Part shown: positions 22,571 through 33,879 of the stretch, piece by piece
Layout of the letters: each line of letters begins with the position of its first letter
Numbering within the stretch: position 1 is the stretch's first letter
NCBI GenBank assembly: GCA_050084985.1
Contig: JBITNC010000001.1
Span: forward strand, 209,002,001 to 209,066,000
Length of the DNA: 64,000 nucleotides
Direction: 5' to 3'
Source: Nageia nagi
Taxonomy: Eukaryota; Pinophyta
Position numbers and translations under genes: made by a program
Notes under the pieces: generated by a model
Told to the model about the DNA's origin: nothing
Database searches by the model: none
The model's input: only the letters and a program-made list of their open reading frames with translations

Positions 22571-25500
22571 AACTTGTAAACAAAACTAAATAGTCATTAT
22601 TTAGTTTGACCAGGCCATCCTTTAGGATCCCATGGCTAGCACTTTTAATGGGCTCACTATGATTAAGCTTGGGGTGCCTTTGGAAATCAAGGATGGAATA
22701 GCTTGGAAGCATTCTCCTATTGGGAGAATACTTCTAGGCTAAACTATTTTTTTATTAATTTATTTGGTGGTAATTTTAAATCACCTTAACTTAATGCCTC
22801 TAAATTAAAATGGTTTTAATCACCAATTTTAATTTTAAAGGTGATAATTTAATGGTCTATATGATGGTGATTATTAGCCACCACCATAAAGGAACCACTT
22901 TTGGTGGTTCTTGCATAGATTATAGAGAGAAAACCATATATAAAGTACTTTGGTAGGAGTTTTAAACTACTACCAAAAGCCTTTATTGGTCTAATGTGAA
23001 CCATTATTAATCAAGATAACAAAATGAAAACATGCATTAAAGAGATGAAATCAAGTGTAAGATAAATATTTGTATATCCTTACCTATGATGGAGTTGATT
23101 ATATATAGAATGATCTTGTTATGTATGAATACTATGAACAATAGTAGTAATAAGATCAGTATAGACACCTATGAGAGCATGGGTGCTAGGTCATACAATA
23201 GCAACATAGGTGTATAAATTAGTACGAATGCTAGGATTCCATCCAACTAAGAGTCACCACCAAGAATCGATGATAATAGAATATCAATAAGTTGAGTCAA
23301 ACATATAATTATAGATGATGGATGAAATATATGCTTGAGTGGTAAAAATATTCTAATCTTAATGGGAAATATTTAGAAACATCAAAGAGTAGGGTACCAT
23401 CTATTGATATGTAATCTTGATTTCTTTCCCAAGATATAAATACTTACCTTTATATAGGAATGAGATTCCACCAATGGTCCTTGTAATAAGGCTAGCATCA
23501 ATTCTAGTGTACCTAGCATAAAAAATAAAATACTACTTGATATATGTTTGATAATAAGACCATATAATGATAAAACATAATTATGATATTACACCTAAGA
23601 GGGGCCACCTTAGGGGGACCAGATTTAGGTCTTAATAAATAGCCCCCTTTACAAATATAAAGAAATGAAAAAGCTTGAAATGAAATTATGATTAAAAATG
23701 AAGTAAAATGTAGAGAGAAAAAAAATGATACTTCCATTATTTGTGTATAGAACTATCTAATCATCAAGGAATGATTATGTATATTACCCCATATTTGCCT
23801 TGATTGTGGTATAGAATGGATTGCATGAAGTAGAATCAACCAAGAGAAAAGAATAACCCAAAAAAAGAGAAATAAAAACACGAAACTTACAACATATATA
23901 TAATGTTAAAATCATAAAAGATATATAAATTATAGCCAGAGTATATCATCATAAATATTTAAAATTATCATGGCAATACTTAATTCCCTATTCATGGATA
24001 AAAATCATCACAGTAGAACCAAGCATCCCATTCATGGACTCGTATATAATATTTCATAATAAATGGTATATAAAGTAGGAGAAAGGATGAAATTAATATA
24101 ATATGCATACATATTCATGAAAACACAATTAAATATTCTATTCGTGTATATATATTTTCATAAAAAAATTACTCAATATATTTCATTCATAGATGCATAT
24201 ACATAAGATCATAAAAAGATATGCTAATATCATCATGAGATGCATGCCCCATTACTAAATGCAAATATATGAACATAAATATTAATCATGAATAATATTT
24301 GGTTTAATATTAATCAATAAGCTAATTGATAGGCCATTATAATGGTGATTGTTTATTCATGATAAAAAAAATTGATCCAAAGAATAGTTGTTTTAGTCCC
24401 AACCAAAGAGATGATCATGAGGTCATCACATTGATTATTAGTTTAGTCCCAATCAATAAACTAATCTAAAGAGTGGTTAGTTTAGTACTAACCAAAGATT
24501 CATAACTCATATGATAGTCACATCATCATAGAAGCCTTAATGCCCTATTCATAGATCATATCTTAATAAGCAGTGATAAACAAATAGTGATGGTTATTTA
24601 AAATCCATCCAGTAATGATGTGATCATGAGATAGTAATGAAAGTAGGATTATAACAAATTAGTGAACATTATTCATGCACATAAAGATAGAAAAGGTTTT
24701 AGAAAATGATACCTAAACTTAACTTTAGCTCTGATAGTTAAATATGATAGTTTTTACTTAATTTTTAATTTTGTATCTTAGTGTTAGTGTTGGTATCAAC
24801 ATTTGCATTAATCTTAATTGCTCCAAAGGTGATGATGCAAGACTTCTATATATGTAATGTACATGATTGATATGAAGGTTACCTTTTTATTTATTATTGA
24901 TGCTTTTGACATGAACTTATACCAATAATATGCTTGAATGGACAAGAAATATGTGGGGAATATACCACTCTAAAATTAAAATATTTATTCATTCATGTAA
25001 AGAACCTTATCTACAAAAATATGTTAACCATGAATTAAATTTTTATGTTAACCATGCACTTGCTAGAGGGAGGTTTGCAAAGTTTTTATGATAAATATTA
25101 GTGAATGATAGTGTGTATGCTAATGTTAGCATATACATAGAGGTTAGCATGGGTTTTAGCCCTTTAGCATGCATGTATACCAATTTTGGTTGGTCGATTA
25201 GGGTTATGATTTGAAGACTAATGAATATTATTGCAAGATGATTATGGGAAAAGGTCATTAAATTTTTATGATGCCTCAATAATTATGTCCTAATTTTATA
25301 TTAATAGGCCAAATGCTAATTCATTTTTCATTATCAATGTTTGATTTTGTGAGGTTTGGTTTATGATCCATAAATTATAACTAAAGATTTTACTTCAAAT
25401 CTCATAATTTATTTCTTTTAGTTCTTATGGAAAATAAAATAATCAATCATATAAATAAGATTGACACAATTTTTATTTTTATTCGACTGATGTGATCTAC

Positions 25501-26577
25501 ATCCATAAAATGATGATTCATTATTATAGGTTCCTTCATTTTATAATGCCTTTACATATGTTCTTCTACTTCCTCATCTTAATCTTATTGAATATAATTC
25601 ACATGAATATTATAGGATATGTACTAAATCCATTCTTAGAATACAACTCTCTTCTCAATGAGATCCCAAAATCATAGTTACATGTATCTTATCCATGGTT
25701 GACATATTCATAACTACTCTTGGTCTTATTTTAATCATAGCAATTATATCATCCACTTCTTTCTCCATGGTAATGATCTTCTCCATGCTTTTTTTATTTT
25801 ATGGAGATGATTTTTTCCATTATTTTCTTCTCTTACTTGGGAGGTATATACATATTTTTACTTTAAGAAGTTATTAAAAGATTTTTATAATGATTACTTG
25901 AATCATGTACCTTGAAGAATATGCTAGGTTTTATACTTAGTACAATTTTGATATTCTAATTTGATCCTATCAAAACCTAGAGATGTTGATGATAGGTGAA
26001 CTTTGCCATATTATGGAAATGTTATATTATAATTAGTTTTATTGGAACTTGTAGGTGTTAGTGTGAGATGAACTCTATTAGAGTGCAATAGTATTACATT
26101 GATTTTATTTTTATTAGAAACTAACCACATTGTAATATATATTTTTTTAGAACCTAAGCAAATTGAACTTAAAACAATACTATCAAAGTGTGGGAATATT
26201 GTGAATAATGGTAGCATGTTTATATGTTATGATATTTATCTTTTATCCAAAGAGCAATGATATTGAAGACTAGATGACTCTACTAGAATGTGAAAAAATT
26301 TAATCTTTTAGACAAATTGATTACATAAAATTTAGAATTGGAGATTCAAGAAGTGGCTAAATGGAAAGATGCTTCAATAATTTCAACTAGATCTACTAAA
26401 GCCAATAATTTTAAAGATGAACTAGAAAGTGAGTTGGAAATAAGATCTTGGATAGATTTTGTAATGATTATAATTAGATTATTATTAAGTTTATGATAGC
26501 TAATGCTAATTGCAAAAAATAATGCCATAAGAATTAGTTAGTTATTTCTATTAGAAGATATTTTTGATTATCAAGAT
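22571..26577. other. AT-rich intergenic DNA, no gene recognised
   Basis: Both strands were read without finding a recognisable protein. Minor structure: a two-to-three-fold repeat at about 24375-24500 ('agtttagtcccaaccaaagag' and variants) and a small inverted pair near 23600 ('ggggccacc'/'ggggacc'). Short open frames here have no domain or codon signal. Confidence 0.5.
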
Positions 26578-26602
26578 ACATATATATATATATATATATA
26601 TA
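26578..26602. repeat. (TA)n microsatellite
   Basis: Alternating TA run of about 25 bases. Confidence 0.9.
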
Positions 26603-29600
26603 TCACCTTGATCAATGTATTGTGGGTTAGATAATGTATATGTTTATCACTTATGATGTAGCTTACACTTTCTACTAATACTTAATGAATTGAGCTTTTT
26701 GATCTCTTAATTAATATTTAATTCATATTATTCTTGAATTATTATGTGATATGTTTATATGTACTTTGTGGATGTTAAATTGATTCTATAATTGATTTGT
26801 ATATGTAAAGCATTCATATGAGTTTAGGTTTCTTAGAATATCATTTATTATTTTGGTGACTATTAGTTTGGATATTTTGACCATCGTAGGCCTTAATGGA
26901 TGTTTAGGATAGTAATTGTTGTTTATTCCTTTCATTCACCCTAATATTTTACATCTCTTGCTAGCTCCCTAATATTTTATTTTTTTCTACAATTTATCAT
27001 TTGATAAGAGTTTTGACTAAATCAAGAAAGGTAAAACTAGTTAGCTTTGGATATTAAATTATTTCCTTAGTGATTCTTTCAATAGGAGGATATTTTGTTA
27101 GTAATATGTAGGTGCATGATCATTACATAAATCCTATCAACAATATTTACCTCCTGTTTTTGGCATGCTCAATAGAATAGTTCCCATCAATGTTTATAAA
27201 TTAATTATTCAAAATTATGATGGAAACTTTGCTCATGTAAGTATTTAACCTAATTTGTTGTTATTTTTATTTTTATCTTATAGTTATTTATGATTACAAT
27301 AATTTAAAAATACTAAAGTAGTAGGTCTATCTATAATGTCATCTTATAAAATATCCAAATCCCTATCATATTTCATTCCCTTTACTCCCATGCCTAATAC
27401 CACATTACTAAGATCAACTTTCATTAGAACTCATATTCAACCTATTAATAAGCCTCCAAAATCCAATATATAAGGAGTTATTGTAATACCCATAATTCTA
27501 ACGGCATAATAATCATCTCCTAAAATCTATCTAAATTGGAAAGATATTGGATTGCTTGCCATAGTGCAACATCATGATATACCCATATCAACATTGTAAT
27601 ATTTATAACACTATGATGGAACTGGAAATATCGTACATGGAAATTATGTTGATATTACCACTATGTAGAAGAATCATAGCATTAGACATATTAAATCATT
27701 AGAATAATAATACCTTTGAAACCCTAATTCTTAAATCTTGTACTCTAATTAATTATTGAAATAATATTTACCATCCCCATCCACTAGACTAGTGCGGGCA
27801 AGTAGAACATATGTAGAGGCTATACTATCAAAAATTAGGTCTTATATTTTGGATCAAATAGTCTAGGGCATCCTCACTAAAGTAATTTTAACATTTATTG
27901 TAAGACCATTATAGTATATGAAATAGTGCTTGAGGTCCTATGTTTCACATGCATGTCTATTTACACCCTCAAAATAGTATCAAACTAATATTAAGATAAA
28001 TCATTTTTATCCAATATTTTATCATTATTTATATCTCCTTATAAAATTACCTATCAACAAATAATTAAGGAATGTTGATAAAGGTCATAGGGTTGGCTCT
28101 ACAATGATAAAATAGTTTCATACCAATCTTTGATGAGTTTCCCATACCTCCTCCTAAAGATCCCATTATTGCATACTGGAAGGATATTGGTAAAGGACAC
28201 ATGGTTTGACTTTATCAAAGCATATAACATCTATTCCTTCTCTTTAGAGTCCCCATTGAAGCACCTACTAGAGGAATTATTGAAAAGGATGAAGAATCTA
28301 AATTTACAATGATAGACCATTTTTAGATAATCCTGGAGAGCCTTCTACACTTCTTGAGATACCATCATAGAAAAGATCATAAAGTTTTATTTAATATGGT
28401 GTCTTCCCTATAGTTATATATCCCTTCATCTTGAAAGCTCCCAATATAGCACAAGATGGAGAGTTGCTAGCTAAGGTCATTGAGTCTAGTTTTACACTTG
28501 ATAATTATGCCCTCTTCTAGATTCCCATTGAGGAACATGCTAAAGTAATGATGGAAAAGGTTGAAAGGTATAGAAAATATTATACTTTTTGATATCTATT
28601 ATGCAAAATTGATTTACAATACCCTACCTCTTGAAAAGTAATATTAATAAATGATTCATAGACCCTTTTGTTATCTTATTTTGATGTATTATGCATAACT
28701 CATAAATTGGTGACTTCACTAAGGAAATTTGAAGATATAGTTGATTAAGCATTTTATAAGTCTATCAACATGTCCATTTATTGCATGATATAAATCTTGG
28801 TAAGGTGTTTTATCAAGCAAATAGCATTCCCTTTTGACCTATTCAAATTCTATGAAGTATTTCTTATTTTGCAAGACTTTTTAACAAATAATTCAACATC
28901 TTCTTTGGTTGCATTCACTAAGGCATTAGGTAAACAATTCATATATTTTTTATATATCTAGTTGGTATTTTCTAATGAAGCATTATGTAAAAATGTAAAA
29001 CTATAAATTTAATGAGGCAAAGGTTGTAAGGTTTAGCTTTACCATTGTGCCTACTTCATAGTTTCCCATGCCTTCTACTATGTTCCCATCATAGCACATG
29101 ATGGAAGGATGGTGGTAAAGGTCACTAAGATTGGATCTACACCCTACAATTTCATCTATAACTATAATTTCTAGTAATATTTCTATATAATATATTAATG
29201 TATATTCAACTAGTATTTACCCTATTAATTTATATTAGAAGTTTATGTGCATTTTATGAAAAATAATTAATGAAGTATTGTCACAAAAATAACATAAATT
29301 ATTTAAAAATCTACAAGGCATGATTTTAAAATATATATATGAAGAAACAAATTTGCTATCTTATACCTTGATTAAAGATGGTGGATTATACTTAACTATG
29401 GAACTATTGAATAGTACATCAATAATTTTAAAGGTGATTTAGAAATGATAGATTGTACTTGAAAATTTTCTACTAGAAGTTCATGAATATTTTTGATAAT
29501 ATCTAGTCTATGGTTGAGGAAGGGAGGTAGCTTTAACAAAGGCACAAAACCTCCTGAGACCCTAAATAAAGTAGAAATCTATGTAAATTATGTGGGACAT

Positions 29601-30708
29601 TTTATCATAAAATTGGATGGATTAAGGTATGGTACATATAATACATTGGGATCAAAAGAAGAACTATCCTAATCCTCATATACTCATGATCCATTCTCAG
29701 TACCTATGATCACTCACTTTTCAAACTTTAGAAGTATGTGAGAATAAGATGGCTCAATAAAATATGAAAATCCCCTTCCACTTTAAAGTTCAATGTTTGA
29801 AAAGTATACAAATGATGTATTTAATCTATTGAAATTATTATGTAATAATAATATAAGGTGTTAGTAAGAAGAAAAGCTAACAACCATTCCAAGTGTTATG
29901 ATCATTGTATATATAATAGGATTTGAAAATTATTTTTGAGATGAACAAAGAGAATGGAAGTAAAGGATTAAGCTCATACATAATTAGAGATATATATAAA
30001 ATGGTTAATATATCATGGTAAGAGAAGTTAAACTAAGCTTAATCCCATTATTATTTCTTTGAATGCATTGATGGTTTTATGGATTATTGAAAAGTTAATA
30101 GAATGAGAACTTGCTAACATATGCTAGGACTATCTCTCTTATATGATAAGATTTTGAATAATTATGCAAGGATATCAAGGTACTTAATGACAAATTTATC
30201 ACTAAACTAAGTAATATAATTGGAATGATTTCATATGATATGTATAAAATCTAAACTATAAATTGGTAGGGTTATTAGTAATACAAATTTAGACTTAAAT
30301 TATCAACATGGGAAGTGGTTCCAACAACTAGCTATTGAAAACTTAGGATAAAATTATAAGAATTCCAAGAAGTAACTTAGATATAAAATCATAAAAAAAT
30401 CTTAGATTAGGAATTTGACTTAATTATATTAAAAGGACTCTTACTCAAGCTTGTAAAGGTCTTGTTCAAACTAAATTAGAGCATTATCATCATGAGGAAC
30501 CACTCATAAACAAGATAGGCTTATGTGGTGAACATGCCATAATACTTACCTAAGGAAGGTGATATCTAGGTAAAGTATGAAAAGCATAATCATATATTCC
30601 ATGTGGAATAAATGTTTATGAGTATTAGTATACCTATAATGATTATTTAAAAAAATGATATGGGTCTAAAATTTTTGGGTTAAGTATAGAGTAGGGTAGC
30701 GGTAAATT
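26603..30708. other. AT-rich DNA with weak dispersed repeats; probable LTR of element A at the right end
   Basis: No recognisable gene. A degenerate segment recurs near 28135, 28435 and 29070 ('ttcccat.atagcacatgatggaa..', '.ggtaaaggtca'). The last few hundred bases before 30709 should contain the 5' LTR of element A, because a PBS starts at 30709. The LTR's outer end was not found, though its last bases (GGTAGCGGTAAAT) resemble those before the PBS of element B. Confidence 0.4.
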
Positions 30709-30726
30709 GGTATCAAAGCTAATTTT
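30709..30726 (+). other. Primer-binding site of element A (initiator-Met type)
   Basis: TTGGTATCAAAGCTAATTT; the core TGGTATCARAGC is the classical complement of plant initiator methionine tRNA. Element B has TGGTATTAGAGCATC in the mirrored position. Confidence 0.75.
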
Positions 30727-30829
30727 AGTTAGGAACTAGGGTAAAGTAGTGGATAAAAAGTTATCCTAACTTACTATTTCTCATCTTGTAGTGAATCTTA
30801 AGATACAATGATATGGGATGGCTTTGGAC

Positions 30830-31290
30830 TTGGATACCTATAGAGTCTAATATCCTCTCTAACATTGATGATACACTATCATTCTATAGATTATGGGATA
30901 CTAAAGTAAATGATACTTTGATATTGGAAAGGGAAATAATTGAACTACAACAAATTCATTTTGAGGAATTATCCAAGTGAACTAGGGAAAGGCATATTTA
31001 CCTAGAAGAGTAAATCAACAATCATAATGCTAGAATAAATGAGTACCTAGCTAAGATAAATCATGATTCAATGCTCATAGTGGTAAGGAATAGGTTTGTA
31101 GAAGAAGTTATTTTTATAAAACACATTATAAGTGAAACAAGAGTTATCCTTGATAATTTAGATGGAGAATATAAACTCAAATATACTAAAACTTTTATGA
31201 GTGAAATTTGCCTTCCTATGGAAGAAATTCCTATCCATATCACACCTCCACTTGTAGTTAGTTTGAACTATGAAATGAACTTATGGATGG
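30830..31290 (+). pseudogene. Helical ORF of element A, 5' part
   Basis: A plus-strand frame with few stops, including an open run 31071-31290 (MLIVVRNRFVEEVIF...). The upstream part is Glu/Gln/His-rich and probably coiled-coil (LEREIIELQQIHFEEL, about 30920-30970). The frame is cut at 31290 by the inserted LTR; the same frame resumes at 39024 after the element and its duplicated GATGG. I do not recognise the family; the position after the PBS suggests a gag-like role. Confidence 0.5.
31286..31290 (+). other. Target-site duplication, left copy
   Basis: GATGG immediately before the 5' LTR, repeated exactly at 39019-39023 after the 3' LTR. Confidence 0.9.
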
Positions 31291-31407
31291 TGTTAACACA
31301 TAAAAATGAATTTATGTTTTTAAATCAATAAATTAATGAAATATGCTTGGCCTAACTATATGTCTTGAATGGATTAAAGTGATAATATCAATGTTTGGCT
31401 TGAATAT

Positions 31408-31500
31408 GAATATTGCATGGGTTATCTTGAATATTGCATGGGTTATCTTGAATATTGCATGGATTATCTTGAGTATTGAATGAATTATCTTGTTTATTGA
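31408..31500 (+). repeat. 21-bp tandem repeat in the LTR
   Basis: Four full units and a partial one of 'gaatattgcatgggttatctt'; repeated identically apart from one base in the 3' LTR (about 38261-38353). Confidence 0.9.
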
Positions 31501-31577
31501 TGTGTTTATCTTAAATCTTGTGAATTAACCTTATTTATGTGGATGCATGCTGACCCATGGGTGGTATTATCTATTAT

Positions 31578-31590
31578 CTATATAAATAAG
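31578..31590 (+). promoter_or_regulatory. TATA box of the LTR promoter
   Basis: CTATATAAATAAG, kept in the 3' LTR at 38431-38443. Transcription would begin about 30 bases further on. Confidence 0.6.
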
Positions 31591-32167
31591 GGATCTAATA
31601 GTAAGTCCACAATAACAAGGATACACATGATCCCGTGTATGGTCTTGTAAGTGGCTACCCCTTAAGGTATCTCTTGGTACCACCTACAAGGTTGTGGTTT
31701 GTGTGCTTCCTTACGTGAGCTATCCTGACATCTATGATCAATTCTGATATCATACTACTATCTGAGACATCTACATTGAAGTTTTGGACTTAATTGAGAG
31801 GTCAAAACTATCAAACAAAGACCGCCGATGCTGCTTTGTGAACAAAAGAACACCATCGGTGCTCTTATATCATTGAAACAGACCACCCACGGTCCTCTTT
31901 TTGCATCCTTGTAGGTCACGATGTTGTTGGAAAGGTAGCTCATCATCATTGCATTGCCAATATCTATGTCTTTCATTGTCAGGTATGTTCCATGAGGTAA
32001 GTACACAAATTACAGTCTTGGTTGGTACAATTACACTTCTAAATTGGTTATGTTGTTTATTATTATCTAAAATAAATTGCTATCTGTAGCTAGAATACAG
32101 ATAATATTGAGTTTGTAGATATTTGCCTATTTACTTATTTGCACGCTCAATTTTATTTGTAAACATT

Positions 32168-32186
32168 TGGTGAACCCGACGTGAAG
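32168..32186 (+). other. Primer-binding site
   Basis: TGGTGAACCCGACGTGAAG, two bases after the 5' LTR. I do not name the tRNA. Confidence 0.75.
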
Positions 32187-32429
32187 TGCACATCATTATA
32201 CTAAAACCCTAAAGGTTTTAGTTAAGACTAACATCTATTTTGTGAGTGTTTTAGTTATGGAACAGCTTAAGTTATTCTTACATAGTCTTTCAAAAAGAGA
32301 TTTGGATGAGTTATTGGTAGAAATTAGACATGATGATCCGAAGGGATCCGGAGGAATGCAAAATAGCACTGAAGTGACAATAGTAATTTTTAGGCTACTA
32401 TGGAAGGTATGTAGAGATAGATAGACAAA
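32187..32429 (+). other. Leader with short upstream frame
   Basis: Contains an ATG frame at 32242-32424 (60 codons) that ends just before gag. It shows no domain and may be the decayed start of gag in another frame. Confidence 0.35.
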
Positions 32430-33473
32430 TTGGCAAGGAGATCAGCTTCGCCTAATGATTCTTTTAAATTCGATAGTCCTTTATGTGATGAAATTCATAG
32501 GCACATGCCACCATCCAACTATAAAGAACCAAAATTCAGTAAGTTCAATGGAGAAGGAGATCTAAGAAGACATATACAAGGTTTCAAGGATGAGTGTGAA
32601 CTCAAAATTGGTACAGACCAAAGATTGCAAGCTAAGTTCTTCCCCTAGAGCTTGGAAGGAGAGGCTTGAGAATGGTTTTATGCCTTACCTAAAGGGTCCA
32701 TCACATCATTTGAGGAATTTAGTAATTTGTTTCTTGAGTAGTATAAGCATAACATCAAGAAGGAGATTATGCTATCAGATTTATGTGCTATCAAACAAGA
32801 CAATGATGAGCAACTAGACAAATTTGTTGTAAGGTTTAAGAAGACATGGCAGCAAGTGAAGACAAGATTAATAGAAAAAGAGGTAAATAACATTTTTAAA
32901 GAAACTATTATATTGCCCTTACAATCATATGTTATCGATTATACACATCTTACATTTTCCAATATGATGTATAAACTATTGGAGAAAGAAAAAGTCCTTG
33001 TGAAGCTAGGGCTTGTAAAGTATGGTAATAGTGAAAAGACAAAAGCAAAGGATAAGAAACTACAATCACCAAAGAAAGAGAAAACTGTCCATGTGGCTAA
33101 GAAGACAAGTGAGATGAAGGAAAAGAAATATGTGAGATTTCCCATACCTCCAAGACATATCCTAAAAGACCTTGTGGAAAAATGGTTATTACAACCTTTA
33201 CCTAAGCGTGAAGAAGATCTTACAGTAGAAAAACCCCATTGGTATAAGGAAGATAGATATTGTGAATATCATCAGACTAAAGGCCATGCTACTAATGGAT
33301 GTGGAAACCTTAGGGATAGAATACAAAAGCTCATAGAATATGGATTCTATGTATGTCCAGTAAAGGTCAAAGATACAGGAGAAGAACAGCATATCAATAT
33401 GATCTTTCTTGAAGATGCTTGTGAGGTGAGCACCGGTGGGAGCTCCAGGCCCTCTGGAAGTATTATTTGGTAG
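32430..33473 (+). pseudogene. gag: gag polyprotein, two in-frame stops
   Basis: A single frame of about 347 codons broken only by TAG and TGA near 32646-32668. The capsid-like retrotransposon gag domain spans roughly codons 35-125: FSKFNGEGDLRRHIQGF, SLEGEA(stop)EWFYALP, SFEEFSNLFLEQY. A Lys-rich segment follows (33030-33140). Then comes a zinc knuckle at about 33260-33305, CEYHQTKGHATNGC, with the C..H....GH....C spacing also seen in element 1. It ends TAG at 33471 with no protease behind it. The Met at 32430 is the first in frame; the true start could lie earlier. Gag would package the RNA of this otherwise pol-less element. Confidence 0.9.
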
Positions 33474-33879
33474 ATCAAAAAATATATATATATATATAAA
33501 GAGAGAAGAGAAAAGCTAGCAGTTGGTTCAGGTCTCTAACAGACGTCAGGGTCAAGAGATTGGAGTGCTTCATGATGTCATGATAGGAGGGCTGGTGTTG
33601 TATTTGGTGATAATAAGACCGTTGGTGGTGCTCTTTTAGTGGAAAAATAGAGGAAAGCAAAAGGTACCGATTACTCCCGTAGAGTGGGAAGTCAAAATTT
33701 CAGGTCGTGTCATTAGCATTCATTTTCAAGGATCACGGAACATCAAATTCATTCATCACAGATACATGTACAAGAGCAAATCAGGTACCAAAATTTGTGT
33801 TTTATATATATCATGATCAAAATGTTTTTGTTTACAATACAACTAGATGAGATTACATAGAATGATCTAGAATCTTTAC
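33474..33879. other. Spacer between gag and the antisense gene
   Basis: Starts with a (TA)n run (33482-33498). It contains one CG-rich motif ('agaccgttggtggtgctc', about 33617) and no coding. Confidence 0.5.

Larger units (their letters stand above)
31291..32165 (+). repeat. 5' LTR, 875 bp
   Basis: TGTTAACA...TGTAAACA termini. It contains 4-5 copies of a 21-bp repeat (31408-31500, unit 'gaatattgcatgggttatctt'), a TATA box at 31578-31590 and CG-rich motifs at 31820-31895. The first 200 and last 70 bases are nearly identical to the 3' LTR; differences cluster in the middle. Confidence 0.95.

Noticed and set aside
25492-25877. Two hydrophobic plus-strand frames that look like membrane peptides
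   Set aside because: AT-rich sequence gives Ile/Phe/Leu-rich translations by chance; no start context, conservation or neighbouring gene supports them.
31758-32089. Short frames on both strands inside the 5' LTR
   Set aside because: They lie within the LTR and are changed or broken in the 3' LTR copy.
32590-32893. Overlapping frames on both strands within gag (32590-32817 plus, 32678-32893 minus)
   Set aside because: They are alternative frames of the gag ORF at 32430-33473 and have no domain of their own.
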